Of a stretch of DNA of 64,000 nt, positions 57,769-64,000 are shown piece by piece. Source of the DNA: Chelativorans intermedius (lineage in GTDB: Bacteria > Pseudomonadota > Alphaproteobacteria > Rhizobiales > Rhizobiaceae); the NCBI RefSeq assembly GCF_025398255.1, contig NZ_JAODNW010000021.1:58300-122299 (forward strand). Reading direction: 5' to 3'. The stretch's first letter is position 1. Each line of letters starts with the position of its first letter. A model generated the notes under the pieces. The model did no database searches. It had not been told where the DNA came from and saw only the letters and a list, made by a program, of their open reading frames with translations. Position numbers and translations under genes: made by a program.

Positions 57769-59097
57769 ATGCAGACCAATTTCACGCCCCGGCAGCTCGA
57801 CGATCCGCAAATCGCGCATTCGGAACGGATCCTGCGCAAATGCGTGCATTGCGGATTCTGCCTGGCGACGTGTCCGACCTATGTCGAGCTCGGCAACGAG
57901 CTCGACTCCCCGCGCGGGCGCATCTATCTCATCAAGCAGATGCTGGAGAACGACAGGCCGGCGGACCGGGAGACGGTGACGCATATCGACCGCTGCCTTT
58001 CCTGCCTGTCCTGCATGACCACATGCCCCTCGGGCGTCAACTACATGCATCTCGTCGACCACGCCCGCGCCCATATCGAGAAGACCTACCGCAGGCCCCT
58101 GCCCGACCGGCTGACGCGGGCAATGCTGGCACGCGTGCTGCCCTATCCCGGCCGCTTCCGCCTCGCGCTGCGGCTGGCGGGCCTCGGACGGCCCTTCCTG
58201 CCGCTGCTGCGCGCCGTGCGCGGGCTGAGGCCGATGGCGGCCATGCTGGAGCTGGCGCCGCAGCGCCTGCCGCGCGTCGCGGACGACCTGGCGGCCGCCC
58301 CGCCGCAGAATGCGCAAAGGGGCCGCGTCGCGCTGCTTGCCGGCTGCGCGCAATCGGTGCTCGATCCCGGAATCAACCAGGCCGCCAGGCGGCTGCTTTC
58401 CCGCCTCGGCATCGCGGTGGTCGCGGCGCCGGGAGAAGGCTGCTGTGGGGCGCTCGTCCACCACATGGGGCGGGAGGCGGAGGCGCTCGACTTCGCGCGC
58501 CGCAATGTCGATGCGTGGATGCGGGTGATCGAGAACGGCGGGCTCGACGCCATCCTGATCACCGCTTCGGGCTGCGGCACCACCATCAAGGACTACGGCC
58601 ATATGCTGCGGCTCGATCCGGACTATGCCGAAAAGGCAGCGCGGGTGTCGGCGCTTGCCAGGGACATCACGGAATATCTCGCCAGGCTCGACCTGCCGGA
58701 GCCCTCCGTAAGACCGGGGCTGACGATCGCCTATCACTCGGCCTGCTCCATGCAGCACGGGCAGCGCATCACCGGCGCGCCGCGCGCGCTTCTCGAACAG
58801 GCAGGCTTCGTCGTGCGCCAGCCGGCGGAGGGGCATCTGTGCTGCGGCTCGGCCGGCACTTACAACATCCTGCAGCCCGATATCGCGCGGCGCCTGCGTG
58901 CCCGCAAGGTGAAGAACATCGAGGCGACGGGGGCCGTGGCCGTGGCCGCCGGCAATCTCGGCTGCATGACGCAGATCGCCTCGGGCACCGAGCTGCCGGT
59001 GGTGCACACGGTGGAACTGCTCGACTGGGCCTATGGCGGGCCGAAACCCGCCGGCTTGCCGCAGGCGCGGGTGAGCGCCGCCGTGGCCGCCGAGTAG
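57769..59097 (+). CDS. glcF: glycolate oxidase iron-sulfur subunit GlcF
   Basis: Electron-transfer subunit of glycolate oxidase, 442 residues. Two [4Fe-4S] ferredoxin sites: Cys 25/28/31/35 and Cys 76/79/82/86, then two CCG domains with EGCCGALVHH and HLCCGSAGTYN. Last gene of the glc operon, 6 bp after the DUF4870-like gene. Confidence 0.96.
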   Translation: MQTNFTPRQLDDPQIAHSERILRKCVHCGFCLATCPTYVELGNELDSPRGRIYLIKQMLENDRPADRETVTHIDRCLSCLSCMTTCPSGVNYMHLVDHARAHIEKTYRRPLPDRLTRAMLARVLPYPGRFRLALRLAGLGRPFLPLLRAVRGLRPMAAMLELAPQRLPRVADDLAAAPPQNAQRGRVALLAGCAQSVLDPGINQAARRLLSRLGIAVVAAPGEGCCGALVHHMGREAEALDFARRNVDAWMRVIENGGLDAILITASGCGTTIKDYGHMLRLDPDYAEKAARVSALARDITEYLARLDLPEPSVRPGLTIAYHSACSMQHGQRITGAPRALLEQAGFVVRQPAEGHLCCGSAGTYNILQPDIARRLRARKVKNIEATGAVAVAAGNLGCMTQIASGTELPVVHTVELLDWAYGGPKPAGLPQARVSAAVAAE

Positions 59098-59130
59098 GAC
59101 GACCGGCCCGCCCTGCGCGCGCCGCGAACG

Positions 59131-59164
59131 GAAAAGGCGGCATCCCCCTCCGAGATGCCGCCTT
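59131..59164 (-). terminator. rho-independent terminator of the L,D-transpeptidase gene
   Basis: Stem AAGGCGGCAT (59134-59143) and ATGCCGCCTT (59155-59164), 11-base loop. On the minus strand the stem is followed by TTTTC, so it ends the leftward ldt transcript; on the plus strand the following bases are not T-rich, though the hairpin may also slow transcription leaving glcF. Confidence 0.78.
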
Positions 59165-59209
59165 CGTCCCGGCCTGGCCGGGCCGTCCCCCTCCTTTGAA
59201 GCCGATGGC

Positions 59210-59974
59210 TCAGATGACCACCACCTTGGCGCCCACCGGGACGCGCTCGTAAAGCTCGATCACATCCTCGTTGCGCATGCGGATGCAGCCGGACGACACG
59301 GCCTTGCCGATGGTCCAGGGCGCGTTGGTGCCGTGGATGCGATACAGGGTGGAGCCGAGATAGAGCGCGCGCGCACCCAGCGGATTCTGCGGTCCGCCGG
59401 GCATGTGCGCCGGCAGGATGCGGCCCTTCTTTCTCTCGCGCTCGATCATCGCGGCGGGCGGGCGCCAGTCCGGCCATTCCCGCTTGGCCGTGACCCTGTG
59501 CGTGCCTGCCCACTCGAAGCCGGGCTTGCCGACGCCGACGCCATAGCGGCGGGCCTTGCCGCCCTCCAGCACCAGATAGAGAAAGCGCTGGTTCGTATCG
59601 ACGACAATGGTGCCCGGCGCGTGCGGGCCGTCATAGGCGACCTCCTGCGGCAGAAACCTGGGGTCGATGCCCTCCGGCACCGGCTGCGGCCGCGGTGCGA
59701 CCGCCGCCTGGCGCACCTGCCGCTCGGCCTGCGGCGGCACGGGCTGGCGGGAAGCGGGGCGGTGGACGGCGCGCCATTCCTCGCGCGTCGGGCGCACGTG
59801 CCGGACCGCCGGCTGGCGTCCCTCTGGAGGGCGCCGAAGCTGCAACACCCAGGGGGCGGAGAGATCCGGGCTGACGAGCACCGGCGGACGTTCCACATAG
59901 CGGCCCTGCGCCAGGGCATCGAAGGACACGACCAGCGCGCCGACCAGACCGGCGACACACATCAGGAACCTCAT
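59210..59974 (-). CDS. L,D-transpeptidase (YkuD domain), exported
   Basis: Periplasmic cell-wall enzyme forming 3-3 crosslinks or anchoring proteins to peptidoglycan. 254 residues. Signal peptide about 1-22 (cleavage after ALA), a basic proline-rich linker to about 110, then the YkuD domain with IHGTNAPWTIG and the catalytic SSGCIRMRNED near the C-terminus (nucleophile Cys). ATG at 59974 has GGAAGGAG ahead. Followed by its own terminator. Confidence 0.94.
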   Translation of the reverse strand: MRFLMCVAGLVGALVVSFDALAQGRYVERPPVLVSPDLSAPWVLQLRRPPEGRQPAVRHVRPTREEWRAVHRPASRQPVPPQAERQVRQAAVAPRPQPVPEGIDPRFLPQEVAYDGPHAPGTIVVDTNQRFLYLVLEGGKARRYGVGVGKPGFEWAGTHRVTAKREWPDWRPPAAMIERERKKGRILPAHMPGGPQNPLGARALYLGSTLYRIHGTNAPWTIGKAVSSGCIRMRNEDVIELYERVPVGAKVVVI

Positions 59975-60164
59975 CGAACACGCTCCTTCCATTCCTCTTT
60001 CACACCGTGAGCGGCGTTTGTCAGGATGCTGCGCGCGGGAGGCGAGAGAATCGTGAATCGGGCTCGATAAAATGCAATATTCCGCCAAAACCCTCCGGTG
60101 TGGTTATCGGGCGGTTCAGAGGACTGGTGAACGGCGCGTTAAGGCCGCAAAGGATGGAGAACGA

Positions 60165-60803
60165 ATGAACGGCGAGAAAACCGGGCTTATCGTGGGCGAG
60201 GACGGCAAGGCACGCTGCTTCTGGCATGCCGGCCTGCCGGACTACCTTGCCTATCACGACGAGGAATGGGGCCGGCCGGTGGCCGACGACCGACGGCTGT
60301 TCGAGAAGCTGTGCCTCGAGGGCTTCCAGTCCGGCCTTTCTTGGCTGACCATCCTGAGAAAGCGGGAGAATTTCCGCGAAGCGTTCGAGGGCTTCGACTT
60401 CGAGCGGGTTGCCCGCTTCACCGAGGCGGATGTGGAGCGGCTGCTCGGCAATGCCGGCATCGTGCGCCATGCCGGCAAGATCCGTTCCACCATCAACAAT
60501 GCCCGCCGCGCCATCGAGCTGTGCGAAAAGGAGGGCTCTCTGGCCGCCTATTTCTGGCGCCACGAGCCGCGCCCGCAGGAGCGGCCGGCCCGGCTCGACT
60601 ACGCCACGCTGGTCAAGCTCGGCAAGACCGAGGTCTCGACCCGCATCTCCAAGGACCTCAAGAAGCGCGGCTGGAGCTTCGTCGGCCCCACCACCGTCTA
60701 TGCCTTCATGCAGGCCATGGGCCTGGTCAACGACCATATCGAGGGCTGCGCGCTGCGCGCCGTGGTGGAGGAAGAGCGCCGGCGCTTCCAGCGCCCCGTC
60801 TGA
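60165..60803 (+). CDS. tag: DNA-3-methyladenine glycosylase I
   Basis: Base-excision repair of 3-methyladenine. 212 residues. RCFWHAG (zinc Cys and His near residues 17-20), YHDEEWGRP, FEKLCLEGFQSGLSWLTILRKR and the zinc-binding C-terminal NDHIEGC. ATG at 60165 with GGATGGAG before it. Single gene, divergent from ldt. Confidence 0.96.
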   Translation: MNGEKTGLIVGEDGKARCFWHAGLPDYLAYHDEEWGRPVADDRRLFEKLCLEGFQSGLSWLTILRKRENFREAFEGFDFERVARFTEADVERLLGNAGIVRHAGKIRSTINNARRAIELCEKEGSLAAYFWRHEPRPQERPARLDYATLVKLGKTEVSTRISKDLKKRGWSFVGPTTVYAFMQAMGLVNDHIEGCALRAVVEEERRRFQRPV

Positions 60804-60816
60804 TCGACAGGCCGGC

Positions 60817-61734
60817 TCACCCCTCGGGCGGCAGGGGCTCCACCGTGAAGCGCTCGCGATAGACGATGTAGAGCCCGGCCGCCACGGTGACGACGATGCC
60901 GAGGGCGGCCAGCCCGTTTGGCAGGTCGCGGAAGACCAGCCAGCCGATCAGCGTGGCGAAGGGGATTTCCAGATACTGGATCGGCGCCAGCGTGGCCGAA
61001 GGGGCAAAGCGCAGGGACCACGTCATCAACAGGTGCGAAAACGTTCCCAGAACGCCGACGGCCACGAGCAGCAGCGCCTCGCGGCCATCGGGCACGACGA
61101 AACCGAACCCCGGCAGGCCGGCCCCTCCGGCCAGGAGCAGGACGGCGGCGAGCCCGGCCGTCCCCATCACGCCGCTAACCCCCTGCAGGACAAGGGGTTC
61201 GACATCGCGCGCAATCTGCCGGGTAACGAGGATGTAGAGCGAGAAGAACACGGCCACGGCCAGCGGCAGCAGGGCTGGCGGCCCCACGACGGCAAAGCTC
61301 GGCTGGATGACGAGAAGCGTGCCCGCAAAGCCCGCCACACAGGCCAGAAGCCGGCGCGGACCCACCTCCTCCTTCAGCACCATGCGCCCCAGCACCAGCA
61401 GGATGAAGGGCATGACATAGGCAATGGCCACGGCATCGGCCAACGGCAGAAAACGCAGCGAGGTGAACATCGCCGCAAGACCCAGGATCTGCAGCACGGT
61501 GCGCAGCGCAGCCAGCCACATCATGCTGGGCGCAAGCGCCAGGCTGGCGGGCGCCATCGGCAGAACGAGCAGCGCCTGCACGGCAAAGCGCACGAGAAGA
61601 AGCTGCAGAAGCGGGATCGTCTCGCCCAGAAGCTTGGCGGTGGCATCGCTCAAGGGCGCCAGCGCACAAAACCCGATCATCAGAGAGATGCCGACGAGCG
61701 GCCGGTCGGCGGGCACTGCACGCGACTTCAGCAT
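60817..61734 (-). CDS. EamA/DMT family transporter
   Basis: A 305-residue protein with about ten membrane helices in two EamA repeats; ATAKLLGETIPLLQLLLVRF starts repeat one, and SATLAPIQYLEIPFATLIGWLVFRDLP is the typical end of repeat two. Substrate unknown. ATG at 61734. It faces groES across the heat-shock control region. Confidence 0.88.
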   Translation of the reverse strand: MLKSRAVPADRPLVGISLMIGFCALAPLSDATAKLLGETIPLLQLLLVRFAVQALLVLPMAPASLALAPSMMWLAALRTVLQILGLAAMFTSLRFLPLADAVAIAYVMPFILLVLGRMVLKEEVGPRRLLACVAGFAGTLLVIQPSFAVVGPPALLPLAVAVFFSLYILVTRQIARDVEPLVLQGVSGVMGTAGLAAVLLLAGGAGLPGFGFVVPDGREALLLVAVGVLGTFSHLLMTWSLRFAPSATLAPIQYLEIPFATLIGWLVFRDLPNGLAALGIVVTVAAGLYIVYRERFTVEPLPPEG

Positions 61735-61753
61735 CCAGCCAGGTCCTCCTGCC

Positions 61754-61782
61754 TTGACTCTGGCGGGCACCCTCACTATTTG
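61754..61782 (+). promoter_or_regulatory. candidate promoter of groESL
   Basis: TTGACT (61754-61759), 17-bp spacer, TATTTG (61777-61782). The -10 match is poor, but the predicted start at about 61790 falls on the first base of CIRCE, as in other HrcA-controlled groE operons. Confidence 0.55.
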
Positions 61783-61789
61783 CCCCCTG

Positions 61790-61816
61790 TTAGCACTCTC
61801 CTCGGGTGAGTGCTAA
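61790..61816 (+). promoter_or_regulatory. CIRCE element (HrcA operator)
   Basis: TTAGCACTC, nine-base spacer, GAGTGCTAA: both arms match the CIRCE consensus perfectly. It is 66 bp upstream of groES. HrcA binding here would repress groESL until heat shock. hrcA is not in the window. Confidence 0.97.
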
Positions 61817-61882
61817 CGCGGTTTCCGCCCGTCGCGGTGGACAACAAGCCCATTTCATCGTCGTAATCAAGGGTTCATCGAT

Positions 61883-62179
61883 ATGGCCAAGACGAATTTT
61901 CGCCCGCTTCATGACCGTGTGGTCGTTCGCCGGGTCGAATCCGAGGAGAAGACGGCTGGCGGGATCATCATTCCCGACACGGCCAAGGAGAAGCCGCAGG
62001 AGGGCGAGGTCATCGCCGTCGGCTCCGGCGCGCGCGACGAGACCGGCAAGATCGTTCCGCTGGACGTGAAGGAGGGGGACCGGGTGCTCTTTGGCAAGTG
62101 GTCCGGCACCGAGGTCAAGCTCAATGGCGAGGAACTCCTGATCATGAAGGAGTCCGACATCATGGGCATCATCGGCTGA
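61883..62179 (+). CDS. groES: co-chaperonin GroES
   Basis: Lid of the GroEL folding chamber, 98 residues. [32 protein letters not shown] (mobile loop) and the C-terminal KESDIMGII are typical. ATG at 61883. First gene of the CIRCE-controlled groES-groEL operon. Confidence 0.98.
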   Translation: MAKTNFRPLHDRVVVRRVESEEKTAGGIIIPDTAKEKPQEGEVIAVGSGARDETGKIVPLDVKEGDRVLFGKWSGTEVKLNGEELLIMKESDIMGIIG

Positions 62180-62238
62180 AGCCCCCGTCCCATCGAAACC
62201 GAAGGTTAACAGGTTTGCACCGCAAACCCAGGAGCTAG

Positions 62239-63879
<1,641 letters not shown>

Positions 63880-63905
63880 GACCATCCGTCTTGCGGATAC
63901 GAGAA

Positions 63906-63925
63906 AGGGCGCCTTCGGGCGCCCT
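63906..63925 (+). other. hairpin after groEL
   Basis: AGGGCGCC-TTCG-GGCGCCCT, an 8-bp stem with a stable tetraloop 26 bp after the groEL stop, but without a T-tract. It probably protects the 3' end or assists the terminator downstream. Confidence 0.7.
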
Positions 63926-63937
63926 CAGACCGCTGAC

Positions 63938-63965
63938 AAACCCCTGGCTTTGGCCGGGGGTTTTT
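63938..63965 (+). terminator. rho-independent terminator of groESL
   Basis: Stem AAACCCCTGGC (63938-63948), loop TTTG, GCCGGGGGTTT (63953-63963), 11 pairs with one G-T, ending in a run of five T. Confidence 0.9.
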
Positions 63966-64000
63966 GATTCACTGGGTCATGTTGAAGCGACCCGCCCCTG
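63966..64000. other. window end, no feature seen
   Basis: The last 35 bases carry no recognisable gene start or repeat. Confidence 0.5.

Overview
The window is a gene-dense, GC-rich chromosomal segment of an alphaproteobacterium, most likely a member of the Hyphomicrobiales (Rhizobiales) close to the Mesorhizobium/Phyllobacteriaceae group. The evidence is the order rpmH-rnpA-yidC-engB-argB, the small proteins DUF2093, DUF4170 and DUF805, a DUF374 acyltransferase beside waaA-lpxK, short-form hisG with hisZ next to a long rhizobial-type hisS, gshA of the alphaproteobacterial/plant class, and a CIRCE-controlled groESL. The family-level placement is inference. I see no rRNA, tRNA, CRISPR array, phage or insertion sequence. 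About 70 protein genes are listed, and no gene-free gap exceeds 300 bases.

Layout. 1-3.8 kb: homogentisate dioxygenase (cut by the window edge) divergent from a MarR regulator, then kbl-tdh for threonine breakdown. 3.9-6.7 kb: mutL, a tyrosine-phosphatase-like protein and DUF2093. 6.7-12.4 kb: a leftward block with pmbA, a CysQ-like phosphatase, DUF4170, DUF374 acyltransferase, waaA and lpxK, so part of it makes the Kdo-lipid A core. 12.6-18.5 kb: a CPA2 antiporter, a 7-bp tandem repeat, patatin, rsmD, an RluB-type pseudouridine synthase, tadA and a lipoprotein. 18.6-25.7 kb: ileS, ribF, a HAD phosphatase and a TadG-like von Willebrand protein. 25.8-29.1 kb: hisS-hisZ-hisG. 29.1-32.9 kb: rmuC, def-fmt-truA. 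33-36.1 kb: dapD-DUF805-dapE-Yip1-like. 36.2-41.1 kb: LOG-family protein, a pyrimidine nucleotidase-like HAD protein, a diguanylate cyclase, an EamA transporter and a three-gene XRE cassette. 41.1-46.5 kb: argB, msrB, engB, a CatB-like acetyltransferase, yidC, rnpA, rpmH. 46.7-50.6 kb: gshA, rsmE, an unknown cysteine protein, a 46-residue exported peptide and a metallophosphatase. 50.6-59.1 kb: lutABC and a GntR regulator facing glcD-glcE-DUF4870-glcF. 59.2-64 kb: L,D-transpeptidase, tag, an EamA transporter and groES-groEL with CIRCE and terminator.

How the genes work together. Most of the segment is housekeeping: translation (ileS, hisS, def, fmt, truA, tadA, rsmD, rsmE, rluB, rpmH, rnpA), envelope building (lpxK, waaA, yidC, dapD, dapE, ldt) and biosynthesis (his, arg, FAD, glutathione). 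Accessory metabolism is the 2-hydroxyacid island, where lactate (lutABC) and glycolate (glcDEF) oxidation modules are transcribed away from one shared control region that holds a GntR-type inverted repeat.

Most worth a second look: a candidate toxin-antitoxin-like cassette at 39854-41063 with an 18-bp perfect palindrome in front; a dispersed intergenic repeat in three copies whose hairpin stem changes sequence but keeps pairing; an 11.7-copy 7-bp repeat into which two convergent genes read their stop codons; and two small genes (46 and 53 codons) with good ribosome-binding sites.
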